A stretch of 64,000 nt of DNA from NCBI GenBank assembly GCA_964581895.1, contig CAZOPR010000003.1:62001-126000 (forward strand), in the 5' to 3' direction. Below are positions 26,732 to 35,737 of the stretch, piece by piece. The translations under genes were made by a program, and so were the position numbers. The DNA is from Exilispira sp964581895 (GTDB lineage: Bacteria; Spirochaetota; JAAYUW01). Position 1 is the first letter of the stretch. Each line of letters opens with the position of its first letter. Under the pieces are notes generated by a model, which saw only the letters and a program-made list of their open reading frames with translations, was not told the origin of the DNA and did no database searches.

Positions 26732-28165
26732 ATGAAAATTGAAAAATTAAATGATAAAAGATTTATTATTCCTGCTACTGGTAAGATGAAAGTCCCTGTT
26801 ATTCTTTTTTGTGATGATGAAATTATTAAAAATATATCTTTAGATAACTCACTTAATCAAATTATCAATGTATCTGAGCTTGAAGGGATTATTAACTACG
26901 CAATTGCGATGCCAGATATCCATCAAGGTTATGGATTTCCTATAGGTGGGGTTGCTGCTTTTGATGCACAAGATGGGATTATATGTCCTGGAGGGGTTGG
27001 TTTCGATATAAATTGCGGAATAAGGCTTATAAAAACCAATCTATCAAAAAAAGATATTGAAAAAAATTTAGAAAAAATATCGATTCAACTTTTTAACAGC
27101 ATACCTTCTGGAGTTGGTTCTAAAGGTTTAAAAAAATTTTCTACAGGTGAGATAAAAAAAATTTCTGAAGAAGGTATAAATTGGATGGTAAAAAATGGTT
27201 ATGCCGAAGATTCTGATTCAGAATACATAGAAGACTATGGTCATTTAAATGAAGCAGATAATCAAGTATTAAGCGAAGAAGCATTGGAAAGGGGAAAAAG
27301 TGAAATTGGAACTCTAGGTGCTGGAAATCATTTTTTAGAAATAGGATATGTTAGTGAAATTTTTGAACAAAAAATAGCAAAAGAATTAGGTTTGTTTTTA
27401 AATCAAGTAATAATCTGGATACATACAGGTTCAAGAGGTTTTGGTCATCAGATTGCAAAAGAATATATAGAAAAAATGAGAAAAAAAATGCCTCAATATA
27501 ATATTAAACTTAAAGATCCGGACCTTGTTTATCTACCTATCAAAGATTCGTTATCTAAAGAATACATAAAAGCTATGAATTGTGCCGCAAATTATGCTTA
27601 CTGCAATAGACAGATGATAACAAACATAATTCGTGAAGTTTTTCAAACTGTTTTCAATAAAACTTATGATAAATTAGGACTATTCATAATGTATGATGTA
27701 TGCCATAATATAGCTAAATTTGAAAAACATAAAATAGGGAAAGAGAATAAACTTGTTCTAGTTCATAGAAAAGGAGCCACAAGATCTTTCCCTGCAAAAA
27801 ATGAAGAGGTGCCAGATAGATATTTTAATATTGGTCAACCAGTTTTGATACCTGGAGATATGAAAAGAGGTTCTTTCATTCTTATAGGTACAGATGAATC
27901 GATGAAGCAAACTTTTGGTTCTGTTTCTCATGGCGCAGGAAGGGCGATGAGCAGGCATCAGGCAAAGAAAAATTTTGATTATTCAAAAATACAAAAAGAA
28001 TTAAAAGATGAAAATATTCTACTTTTAGCTCAAGATATAAAGTTAGTTCAGGAAGAAGCACCTTTAGCTTATAAAAACATTTCAAATATTATTGATATTT
28101 TGAAGTTTAATAAGTTAGCAAAACCTGTTGCTAAAACTTTGCCAATTTCAGTTGTTAAAGGATAA
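26732..28165 (+). CDS. rtcB: RNA-splicing ligase RtcB
   Basis: RtcB joins RNA 2',3'-cyclic phosphate or 3'-phosphate ends to 5'-OH ends in tRNA splicing or RNA repair, using Mn2+ and GTP. The 477-residue product has all family blocks: PDIHQGYGFPIGGVAA, GGVGFDINCGIRL with the metal Cys, GTLGAGNHFLEIG, HTGSRGFGHQIA, CHNIAKFE, HRKGATRSFPA and the guanylate-site region SHGAGRAMSRHQA. Length fits the family. No clear ribosome binding site lies before the ATG. thpR is nearby on the other strand; archease is not visible. Confidence 0.97.
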   Translation: MKIEKLNDKRFIIPATGKMKVPVILFCDDEIIKNISLDNSLNQIINVSELEGIINYAIAMPDIHQGYGFPIGGVAAFDAQDGIICPGGVGFDINCGIRLIKTNLSKKDIEKNLEKISIQLFNSIPSGVGSKGLKKFSTGEIKKISEEGINWMVKNGYAEDSDSEYIEDYGHLNEADNQVLSEEALERGKSEIGTLGAGNHFLEIGYVSEIFEQKIAKELGLFLNQVIIWIHTGSRGFGHQIAKEYIEKMRKKMPQYNIKLKDPDLVYLPIKDSLSKEYIKAMNCAANYAYCNRQMITNIIREVFQTVFNKTYDKLGLFIMYDVCHNIAKFEKHKIGKENKLVLVHRKGATRSFPAKNEEVPDRYFNIGQPVLIPGDMKRGSFILIGTDESMKQTFGSVSHGAGRAMSRHQAKKNFDYSKIQKELKDENILLLAQDIKLVQEEAPLAYKNISNIIDILKFNKLAKPVAKTLPISVVKG

Positions 28166-28205
28166 TCTTTTTTTATTAAATTTTATTTTTTTTTTATTAA
28201 AAATA

Positions 28206-28234
28206 TTGACAAAATTAAATCATTAAATTAGTAT
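28206..28234 (+). promoter_or_regulatory. Sigma-70-type promoter of the liv operon
   Basis: A perfect TTGACA at 28206-28211 and TAGTAT at 28229-28234 are 17 bases apart. Transcription would start near 28241, 34 bases before the livJ ATG. The -10 covers an upstream in-frame ATG (28233), which argues against that ATG being the start. Confidence 0.6.
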
Positions 28235-28274
28235 GAAATCAAGAGTGTTAAAATTTTTATTAAGGAGAGTTGTT

Positions 28275-29414
28275 ATGAAACGAAATTTAAGATTTGTTCT
28301 CTTCACTCTTGTTATCTTGTTAGTCATTGGACTTATTTTTTCTGGTTGCAAAAAGCAAGCAACAGAAATAGTAATCGGTGGTGTTGGTCCTGTTTCAGGA
28401 GAAGCTGCAACTTTTGGTCAATCCACCAAAGAAGGATGTGAACTTGCAGTTGAAGAATGGAATGCAGCAGGTGGTCTTCTTGGCAAGAATATTAAATTGA
28501 TCTACCAGGATGATAAAGGTGACCCAACTGAAGCTGCTACAGTTTGGACAAAACTTATCACACAGGATAAGGTTGTTGCTATAGTTGGAACAGTTATGAG
28601 TAAATGTTCATTGGCTGGTGCTCCAATAAGCCAGCAGTACAAAGTTCCTATGATAAGCCCAACCTCAACTAACCCAAAAGTTACTGAAGTTGGTGATTAC
28701 ATTTTTAGAGCATGCTTTATAGATCCTTTCCAGGGAACAGTTGGTGCTAAATTTGCTTATGAAAACTTAAATGCTAGAAAAGCTGCTTGTATTTTTGATG
28801 TAGGTAATGACTACACAAAAGGTCTTGCAGAATTCTTTAGAGACAAATTCACAGAACTTGGCGGAACTATTGTAGCTTTCGAAGCTCATCCAACAGGAAC
28901 TACAGATTTCAAAGCTCAACTAACAAAAATTATAGCTGCTAAACCAGATGTAATCTATATTTCAGATTATTACAACGATGTAGGATTAATAGCTAAACAA
29001 GCAAGAGAACTTGGTTTTAATGGACCACTTGTTGGTGGTGATGGTTGGGATTCTCCAGATTTAGTTAAAATTGGTGGTACCGCTGTTGAAAATGGTTATT
29101 TCACAAACCATTTCTCAAAAGATGATCCAAGACCTATAGTTCAAGAATTTGTTAAAAAATATCAAGCTAAATTTAACAAAGTTCCAGATGCTTTAGCAGC
29201 TCTTGCTTATGATGCTATGCAAATCATGCTTGATGCTATAAAAAGAGCAGGTTCAACAGATCCAGAAAAGATCAAAAAAGCTCTTGCTGAAACAAATATC
29301 AATGTTGTTTCTGGACTTATTACTTTTGATAAAAACAGAAATCCTATCAAATCAGCTGTTATTATTGCAATTAAAAATGGTCAACAAGTTTATCAAGCAA
29401 CAGTTAATCCATAA
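28275..29414 (+). CDS. livJ: Branched-chain amino-acid type ABC transporter substrate-binding lipoprotein
   Basis: This periplasmic-binding protein captures a branched-chain amino acid or related small ligand for the LivHMGF permease. The 379-residue product has a signal peptide and lipobox ending IFSGC (Cys about 24), then the type I periplasmic-binding fold with GGVGPVSGEAATFGQ, YQDDKGDPTEAA, MISPTSTNP and GGDGWDSPDL. Substrate identity cannot be read. The start at 28275 follows AAGGAG; the upstream ATG at 28233 lies inside the promoter. A hairpin after the stop separates this gene from livH and would make it the most abundant product. Confidence 0.93.
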   Translation: MKRNLRFVLFTLVILLVIGLIFSGCKKQATEIVIGGVGPVSGEAATFGQSTKEGCELAVEEWNAAGGLLGKNIKLIYQDDKGDPTEAATVWTKLITQDKVVAIVGTVMSKCSLAGAPISQQYKVPMISPTSTNPKVTEVGDYIFRACFIDPFQGTVGAKFAYENLNARKAACIFDVGNDYTKGLAEFFRDKFTELGGTIVAFEAHPTGTTDFKAQLTKIIAAKPDVIYISDYYNDVGLIAKQARELGFNGPLVGGDGWDSPDLVKIGGTAVENGYFTNHFSKDDPRPIVQEFVKKYQAKFNKVPDALAALAYDAMQIMLDAIKRAGSTDPEKIKKALAETNINVVSGLITFDKNRNPIKSAVIIAIKNGQQVYQATVNP

Positions 29415-29425
29415 TTTTTATTTTT

Positions 29426-29447
29426 TCAGGGGGAGTAATCCCCCTGA
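29426..29447 (+). terminator. Attenuating terminator between livJ and livH
   Basis: TCAGGGGGA at 29426-29434 and TCCCCCTGA at 29439-29447 form a perfect nine-base stem with a four-base GTAA loop, followed by CTTTTTTC. It would stop part of the transcripts after livJ, keeping the binding protein in excess over the permease. Confidence 0.8.
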
Positions 29448-29466
29448 CTTTTTTCTATCAGGGGGA
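29439..29466 (+). promoter_or_regulatory. Alternative hairpin that would hide the livH ribosome binding site
   Basis: TCCCCCTGA at 29439-29447 can also pair perfectly with a second copy of TCAGGGGGA at 29458-29466, whose GGGGGA is the ribosome binding site of livH (ATG 29471). The two hairpins share one arm and cannot form together, so this is either an RNA switch or a duplicated sequence with that effect. Confidence 0.55.
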
Positions 29467-29470
29467 TCAA

Positions 29471-30400
29471 ATGGATATCAGTACAATTTTACAACAGATT
29501 TTCAATGGTTTACAATTAGGTAGTATCTATGCCTTAATTGCTTTGGGTTATACCATGGTCTATGGTATTGTAAGACTTATTAATTTTGCACATGGTGACT
29601 TTTATATGATAGGTGCATATGCATCCTATGGTCTATTTTTTGCTATAGGAACATTGGTTGCATCAAGTTTTTCTGGACCTACTGCAGCTATTGTATTATT
29701 TATAATTATTCTATTAGGAAGTATGATTAGCGGTGGAGCAATCGCTCTTTTAGCAAATCAGTTTGCTTATAAACCCTTAAGAAACAAGCCTCGACTTTCT
29801 TCTTTAATAACTGCAATTGGAGTTTCGATGTTTTTGGAATATTTTCTTTCTGCTCTTCCAGTCGTAGGACCTTCTTATAGAGGTTTTCCAGAACTTATTA
29901 AAAAAACAACATACAATTTTGGTCCAGCAATTGTATCGAATTTTGTCCTTTTAGATTTAGGGGTAGCTGCTATTTTGATGATTTTTTTAACTGTTTTAGT
30001 AAGATATACAAAAATAGGTAAAGCCATGCGCGCAGTATCTCAAGATAAAGATGCTGCTAAACTCATGGGTATTAATATAGAAAGTGTAATTGCAACAACA
30101 TTTTTAATAGGTGGCTGTTTTGCTGGAGTTGCAGGTTTGCTTGCAGGTCTTACTTATCCAAGAATTTATCCATATATGGGTATTTTACCTGGATTAAAAG
30201 CTTTTATTGCTGCTGTTTTAGGAGGTATAGGCAATATTCCTGGAGCAGTTCTTGGAAGTTACATCATGGGCATAGCAGAAACTTTCGCAACTGCTATAAA
30301 TTCTTTAATAGGAGAAGGAATAGCATTTGCTATACTTATTATTGTGCTTCTTTTCAGACCTCAAGGTTTACTTGGCGAAAAAGTTGCTGATAAGATTTAG
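29471..30400 (+). CDS. livH: Branched-chain amino-acid type ABC permease LivH
   Basis: Inner-membrane permease subunit of the importer. The 309-residue product has about eight transmembrane helices and the family signatures IALGYTMVYGIVRLINFAHG near residue 22 and LGGIGNIPGAVLGSYIMG near 255. The ATG follows GGGGGA. It is 56 bases after livJ, with the hairpin pair in between, and 11 bases before livM. Confidence 0.96.
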   Translation: MDISTILQQIFNGLQLGSIYALIALGYTMVYGIVRLINFAHGDFYMIGAYASYGLFFAIGTLVASSFSGPTAAIVLFIIILLGSMISGGAIALLANQFAYKPLRNKPRLSSLITAIGVSMFLEYFLSALPVVGPSYRGFPELIKKTTYNFGPAIVSNFVLLDLGVAAILMIFLTVLVRYTKIGKAMRAVSQDKDAAKLMGINIESVIATTFLIGGCFAGVAGLLAGLTYPRIYPYMGILPGLKAFIAAVLGGIGNIPGAVLGSYIMGIAETFATAINSLIGEGIAFAILIIVLLFRPQGLLGEKVADKI

Positions 30401-30411
30401 GAGCAAAAGCT

Positions 30412-31464
30412 ATGAAATTAAATAAAAATTCCTTTTTTTCACAAATCTTAAGTTTTTTTAAGCGTAGAATTGTATTGTTTTTTTTAGGTTCTTTGGTTGT
30501 GATGCTTATAATAATGCTTCTTCACCTATTTGATGTTCTTAATTCTTATATAATCCAGATCATAAATGTTTCTTTAGTATATGTTATATTAGCAGTCTCA
30601 TTAAATCTTATAAATGGATTCACAGGTCAGTTTTCTATAGGACACATGGGATTTGCTGCTGTTGGTGCGTATACTTCTGCAACTATTACAACTTTACTTT
30701 TAAAAATCACACCAACTTCTTTACCAAATTATCTAATCTTCATCATTGCCCTTTTATTAGGTGGTTGTTTAGCTGGTTTAACTGGATTTATAATCGGATT
30801 TCCTTCACTAAGATTGAAAGGTGATTATCTTGCCATTATGACTTTAGGATTTGGTGAAATAATACGAACAATTTTCAATAATATTGATTATGTTGGTGGT
30901 CCTAGAGGACTTTTAGGAATCCCAAAATTTTCAACATTCCCTATCATCTTTATTACTGCAATTTTGACAATAATACTAATAAGAAATCTTGTATTTTCTA
31001 CTCATGGTAGGGCTTTACTTTCAATCCGGGAAAACGAAGTCGCATCAGAACTGGTTGGTATAGATACAACAAAATATAAGATATTAGCTTTTGTTATTGG
31101 TGCATTTTTTGCAGGTATTGGTGGTGGACTTTTAGCACATCTTATTCAGATAGCTCATCCAACTCAATTTGGCTTTATGTATTCTATTTTAGTCTTGATA
31201 ATGGTTTATGCTGGAGGCATGGGAAGTATCTCGGGATCAGTTATAGCTGCTTTTGTCTTAACATTCCTATCAGAAGGCTTAAGAGTTGGTCTAGCTTCTT
31301 TATCAAATTTGATTAAATTCACTGTTGGAGATCAATGGAGAATGGTTATATATTCTTTATTACTTATTTTCATCATGCTTTTTAGAACTGAAGGTTTGAT
31401 GGGCATGAAAGAACTTAAATTTTTAATCCCTGAAGAGGAGGATATAGATGGGAAGTGTTCTTAA
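30412..31464 (+). CDS. livM: Branched-chain amino-acid type ABC permease LivM
   Basis: Second permease subunit. The 350-residue product has about nine helices and the family blocks SLNLINGFTGQFSIGHMGF, RLKGDYLAIMTLGFGEI, GGPRGLLGIP and YAGGMGSISGSV. The C-terminus ends in an acidic tail that contains the ribosome binding site of livG (GAGGAGG). The reading frame overlaps livG by 17 bases, indicating coupled translation. Confidence 0.96.
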   Translation: MKLNKNSFFSQILSFFKRRIVLFFLGSLVVMLIIMLLHLFDVLNSYIIQIINVSLVYVILAVSLNLINGFTGQFSIGHMGFAAVGAYTSATITTLLLKITPTSLPNYLIFIIALLLGGCLAGLTGFIIGFPSLRLKGDYLAIMTLGFGEIIRTIFNNIDYVGGPRGLLGIPKFSTFPIIFITAILTIILIRNLVFSTHGRALLSIRENEVASELVGIDTTKYKILAFVIGAFFAGIGGGLLAHLIQIAHPTQFGFMYSILVLIMVYAGGMGSISGSVIAAFVLTFLSEGLRVGLASLSNLIKFTVGDQWRMVIYSLLLIFIMLFRTEGLMGMKELKFLIPEEEDIDGKCS

Positions 31465-32269
31465 AATAGATAAACTCACACATTATTTTGGTGGACTTAG
31501 AGCAGTATATGATTTCAACATAGACCTTCCTCCTCATGCTTTATGGGGATTAATAGGTCCAAATGGCGCAGGCAAAACTACCATATTTAATCTTGTAACA
31601 GGTATATACAATCCAACTGAAGGTTCAATAAATTTTCTTGAACATCCAATTACCGGTAAAAAGCCTTACCAGATTGTCCATATGGGTATTGCAAGAACTT
31701 TTCAAAATCTAAGAATATTTAATTCTCTTTCTGTTTTAGATAATATTAGAATAGCAAGGCATTATACTACACAGAGTTCTAAACATGTTTATACAAGAGA
31801 TGAAAATTATACAAAACAGTTTTCGCAAACTTCTTTGTTTGATTCATTATTTAGAACTTCAAGATACAACCTTGTTGAAGAACAAATTAAAGAAGAAGCT
31901 TATGAACTTCTTAAAATCTTTAAACTTGAAACTTGTATGTATGATACAGCAAAAAATCTTCCTTATGGTATGCTAAGAAAACTTGAAATAGCTCGTGCTT
32001 TAGCAACTCACCCATCACTTCTTTTATTAGATGAGCCTGCTGCTGGTATGAACCCCGCAGAAGTTGGTAATTTGATGGAACTGATTCATTTTATAAGAGA
32101 TAAATTCAATCTTACAATACTTTTGATTGAACATCATATGAAAGTTGTAATGGGAATATGCGAATATATCAAAGTTATTGACTTTGGAGAAACTATTGCT
32201 GAAGGAAGTCCAAAAGAAGTTGCTAACAATCCAAAAGTAATAGAAGCTTACCTAGGAAAAGGAGAATAG
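31448..32269 (+). CDS. livG: ABC transporter ATP-binding protein LivG
   Basis: Cytoplasmic ATPase of the importer. The 273-residue product has Walker A GPNGAGKTT near residue 38, GIARTFQNLRIF, and Walker B LLLLDEPAAGMNP. The signature region reads LPYGMLRKLEIARAL instead of the usual LSYGQQRRLEIARAL, a mild divergence in a LivG-type motif. About 20 extra residues lie around 115-150 (YTRDENYTKQFSQT). GAGGAGG precedes the ATG inside livM, and livF follows after one base. Confidence 0.96.
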   Translation: MGSVLKIDKLTHYFGGLRAVYDFNIDLPPHALWGLIGPNGAGKTTIFNLVTGIYNPTEGSINFLEHPITGKKPYQIVHMGIARTFQNLRIFNSLSVLDNIRIARHYTTQSSKHVYTRDENYTKQFSQTSLFDSLFRTSRYNLVEEQIKEEAYELLKIFKLETCMYDTAKNLPYGMLRKLEIARALATHPSLLLLDEPAAGMNPAEVGNLMELIHFIRDKFNLTILLIEHHMKVVMGICEYIKVIDFGETIAEGSPKEVANNPKVIEAYLGKGE

Positions 32270-32270
32270 C

Positions 32271-32975
32271 ATGCTAAAAGTCGAAAATTTAGAAGTGGCT
32301 TATGGAGCAATAAAAGCTATAAAAGGGATATCTTTCGAAGTTCCTGAAAAGAAAATAGTAACATTAATCGGTGCAAATGGAGCTGGAAAGACAACTACAT
32401 TAAGAACTATAAGTGGACTGATGAAGGCAAGTAAAGGAAAGATTTATTTTAAGGATCAGGATATATTTAACCTTCCTGCCCATCAGTTAGTTGCCCTTGG
32501 TATATCTCATGTCCCAGAAGGAAGAAGAATATTTGCAACATTGACAGTTCAGGAAAATCTTGATATGGCAGCATGGCTAGTTAAAACCAAAAGTGAAAGG
32601 CAAAAAAGGTATGATACGGTATTTGAATTATTTCCAAGATTAAAAGAAAGAAGAAGACAACTTGGAGGGACCTTATCTGGAGGAGAGCAACAGATGCTTG
32701 CAGTAGCAAGAGCGTTGGTAACTGGAGGGGATCTCTTATTGTTTGATGAACCTTCCATGGGTTTAGCTCCAGTTCTTGTAGAAGAAATATTTAACACAAT
32801 TATAAAAATCAATAAGTCTGGATCCACAATATTACTTGTTGAGCAAAATGCGAAAAAAGCTCTTGAAATTTCAGATTATGCCTATGTTTTAGAGGTAGGA
32901 ACTATTAGTTTCCAGGGTCCTGCAAAAGAGATAGCTAACAACCCAAAGGTCAAAGAGGCATATTTAGGAGTATAG
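32271..32975 (+). CDS. livF: ABC transporter ATP-binding protein LivF
   Basis: Second ATPase of the importer. The 234-residue product has Walker A GANGAGKTTTLR near residue 35, SHVPEGRRIFATLTVQENL, signature LSGGEQQMLAVARAL and Walker B LLLFDEPSMGLAP. Length is normal. GGAG precedes the ATG. It closes the liv operon; no terminator hairpin is seen before the MCP-like gene 84 bases later, so read-through is possible. Confidence 0.97.
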   Translation: MLKVENLEVAYGAIKAIKGISFEVPEKKIVTLIGANGAGKTTTLRTISGLMKASKGKIYFKDQDIFNLPAHQLVALGISHVPEGRRIFATLTVQENLDMAAWLVKTKSERQKRYDTVFELFPRLKERRRQLGGTLSGGEQQMLAVARALVTGGDLLLFDEPSMGLAPVLVEEIFNTIIKINKSGSTILLVEQNAKKALEISDYAYVLEVGTISFQGPAKEIANNPKVKEAYLGV

Positions 32976-33059
32976 TTTAAAGCATTCCTCCATCTTTTTG
33001 CTCTATCTTTTTACTTCGTATTTGCAAGCTTTTTAGATACAAATGGTTGGATAAGGAAA

Positions 33060-34880
33060 GTGAAAAAAATATTTTATTTTACTTTAGAAAAGAAATTAAA
33101 CTTCTCGTTTGCTATATTATTGGGAGTCTTTGCTGCTATTTTTGTACTTATATTTTTGACATTAATCAAACAAAATAGTGATGCTATAACTATTAATCTT
33201 TTGGGCAAACAAAGAATGTTATTTCAGAAAATATCTAAAGAGATTCTATCAATAAAATATTTAAATATACCAGATGATCAATTATTAAAAACAATCTCTA
33301 ATATAGATGAATCTTTAAAAGTTTTAAGAGATGGAGGAATTCTTTCAAATTCTATAAAGATATCTCGTGTTACAGATAAAAAAGTTTTTACGCAACTTAC
33401 CATACTTATTAGATTATGGGATGAATACAAGAGTATTTTAGAGTATTATTTGCAAACTAAAGATGAAGGATTATTTGAATCAGCATTAAATAAGAATGAA
33501 AGATTGATTGAAGAAGCAAATGTTGCTACTAATTTGATGGAAGAAGCTTCTCTTTCAAGAGTATATTTTATTAGATATACCCTCTTAATTGGTTTATTAA
33601 TCTATTTATTTATTTTTTTAATATCAAGAAGGATTATACACAAATTTATTGGAAATTTAAATATCTTTATAAGTTCATTTGAGCTTGGTTCATCAGGTGA
33701 TCTTACACAAATAATAAATATCAAAGTAAAAGATGAGACTCAAAAGCTTGCATTATTTTACAATGACTTTATTTCAAAGCTAGTCTCCATTTTGAATCAA
33801 ATTAAAGCGACAGTACTTCATAATCAGGAAACTTTTGAATCATTAAGTGATAAAACAAAATTTACTACTAATGCTGTAAATCAAATATTTAATAATAGCA
33901 ATAATGCATTAAATAATTCAAAAGAATTGACAAACAACTACGGTAATATGTCTGATGAGATTTCTAAGATTGAAGAGCTTATAGCAAAGATAAATGAAGA
34001 AATCAAACTTCATAATAAAACTACTTTAGATGCAAGTAATATTACAAATTCTGTAGTAGAAAGTTTAATAAAATTAAAAGAAAAAACATTGAACTCGCAA
34101 GATGAAGTCAAAAATTTAAAAAGTATGATCGGTGATGGTGAAAAAGCATTAGATGATTTTAAGAACTGGATAATATCAATCAGTAATTCAGTCGATTCTG
34201 TTGCTCAAATGATTGTTTTGGTTCATAAAACAATAGAAAAAACTTCTATTCTTGCCATGAATGCATCTATAGAAGCCGCTCACGCAAGGGAATTTGGAAG
34301 TGGTTTTTCGATAGTCGCAGATGAAGTTAGTAAACTTTCAGAAGAAGAAGAAGAAAACATAAATTTGATAAACTCAAATTTACTGAAAATACAAAATGAT
34401 ATAATGACTACAAATGAATCTGTAGAAAATACCATATCTGTAATAAAATCTATCTTGAAAACCACCATTTTATTCAGTGAATCACAAATATTTATAAATA
34501 AAAAGATAGAAGAAATTGCTGATAATGGCAATCAAGTGCAACAGATATTTATGAAGCTTCTGGATTTTGCAAAAAATCTTGCAAATCTAAGTGATGTAAT
34601 CTCAAATCATATTATAAATATCAATAAATACCTTGTTAATGTAAAAGAAAAAATTCAGGCAAACGAAATCTCATCTCAAAATATTAATAGTGAAATAGAA
34701 AAGATTAAAGAATCTTTAGACCAGTTCAATCTACTTGAAAAGACAAATAAAAATTATATTGAAAAATTAAATGAAATGATAGGCAGCTTCAAATTACCAG
34801 ATAACAATCTGCCTGAGAATCCGCTTAATAATTTAAGTTCGGCTCTATCAAATGATCTACTTGACAATAAGAGCCTGTAA
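33060..34880 (+). CDS. Membrane MCP-like sensor with PilJ-type N-terminal domain and degenerate signalling tip
   Basis: Methyl-accepting proteins signal to CheA/CheW. The 606-residue product has one transmembrane helix at about 13-35, a periplasmic helical domain with NLLGKQRMLFQKISKEI (type IV pili transducer/PilJ-like), a second helix at about 172-192, a HAMP-like region and a long coiled coil. The hairpin tip reads AMNASIEAAHAREFGSGFS then IVADEVSKLSEEEEENI; canonical tips have ALNAAIEAARAGEQGRGFA and then VRKLAE, so coupling may be altered. The start is GTG with AAGGA close upstream. Its position after liv genes could link it to sensing the transported ligand (inference). Confidence 0.85.
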   Translation: MKKIFYFTLEKKLNFSFAILLGVFAAIFVLIFLTLIKQNSDAITINLLGKQRMLFQKISKEILSIKYLNIPDDQLLKTISNIDESLKVLRDGGILSNSIKISRVTDKKVFTQLTILIRLWDEYKSILEYYLQTKDEGLFESALNKNERLIEEANVATNLMEEASLSRVYFIRYTLLIGLLIYLFIFLISRRIIHKFIGNLNIFISSFELGSSGDLTQIINIKVKDETQKLALFYNDFISKLVSILNQIKATVLHNQETFESLSDKTKFTTNAVNQIFNNSNNALNNSKELTNNYGNMSDEISKIEELIAKINEEIKLHNKTTLDASNITNSVVESLIKLKEKTLNSQDEVKNLKSMIGDGEKALDDFKNWIISISNSVDSVAQMIVLVHKTIEKTSILAMNASIEAAHAREFGSGFSIVADEVSKLSEEEEENINLINSNLLKIQNDIMTTNESVENTISVIKSILKTTILFSESQIFINKKIEEIADNGNQVQQIFMKLLDFAKNLANLSDVISNHIININKYLVNVKEKIQANEISSQNINSEIEKIKESLDQFNLLEKTNKNYIEKLNEMIGSFKLPDNNLPENPLNNLSSALSNDLLDNKSL

Positions 34881-35708
34881 TTTCTTGCAATTTTCTATAT
34901 CTTCATGATAATCATCGCTTTTTTCAGTTTCAAGTAAAAATGGAATATTCTTAAAAGCTGAAAAATTTACAAAATACTTAAATGCGTCAAGTCCAATAAA
35001 ACCTTCCCCGATCTGCTCGTGTCTATCCTTTTTGGAACCAAGTGGAAATTTTGAATCATTAACATGAATTGCTTCTATATTTTTTAATCCAACTATTTTG
35101 TCAAAATTTTGCATAGTATTGTTAAAAGATTTTTCATCTCTTATATCATATCCTGCTGAAAATGTATGACATGTATCATAGCATACACCAAACTGCCTTT
35201 TTTTATCGACATTTGATAAGATATAAGCGATCTCTTCAAATTTCGAACCAAGATTACTTCCTTGACCTGATGTTGTCTCGACTAAAATTTTTACATTTTC
35301 GGGAATTTTTATCTTATTAAAGGATTTAACTACCTGATCCAGACCATTCTGTTCCCCTACTCCCATATGAGAACCAGGATGTATTACATAAAAAGGAATA
35401 TTAAACAAAGAGCATCTATTAATCTCGTCTTGAATAGAATCAAGGCTTTTCTGTAAGATATCATCATTAAAAGATGCAAGATTTATTAAATAAGAAGCAT
35501 GAGCAACAACCTTAAAATAAAATTTATCCTTAATTAACTTCTTAAAATCTACAATATCTTTATCCTCTGGAGCTTTAGCAATCCATCTTGTAGCATTTTT
35601 TGTAAAAAGTTGAAGTGAATGAAATCCAAGATTTTTAGCAGTAATTAAAGCTGATGTCAATCCGTTTTTTATTGAAATATGAGAACCAAATCTAATATCA
35701 AATTCCAT
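34857..35708 (-). CDS. nfo: Endonuclease IV (AP endonuclease)
   Basis: Endonuclease IV cuts DNA at abasic sites in base excision repair, using three zinc ions. The 283-residue product has the TIM-barrel metal motifs: FVIHPGSHMG-like (here YVIHPGSHMG), VETTSGQGSNLG, GVCYDTCHTFSAGYD, AIHVNDSKFPLGSKKDRHE and the closing LETEK. Length is normal. It converges with the MCP-like gene and overlaps its end by 24 bases. It is 29 bases downstream of fliS on the same strand. Confidence 0.97.
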   Translation of the reverse strand: MEFDIRFGSHISIKNGLTSALITAKNLGFHSLQLFTKNATRWIAKAPEDKDIVDFKKLIKDKFYFKVVAHASYLINLASFNDDILQKSLDSIQDEINRCSLFNIPFYVIHPGSHMGVGEQNGLDQVVKSFNKIKIPENVKILVETTSGQGSNLGSKFEEIAYILSNVDKKRQFGVCYDTCHTFSAGYDIRDEKSFNNTMQNFDKIVGLKNIEAIHVNDSKFPLGSKKDRHEQIGEGFIGLDAFKYFVNFSAFKNIPFLLETEKSDDYHEDIENCKKLQALIVK

Positions 35709-35737
35709 ATTTTAATCAAATTTTATCTTTTACACTT

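Noticed and set aside
28233..28274. Longer livJ start at ATG 28233
   Set aside because: That ATG lies within the -10 element and has no ribosome binding site; AAGGAG precedes the ATG at 28275, which starts a proper signal peptide.
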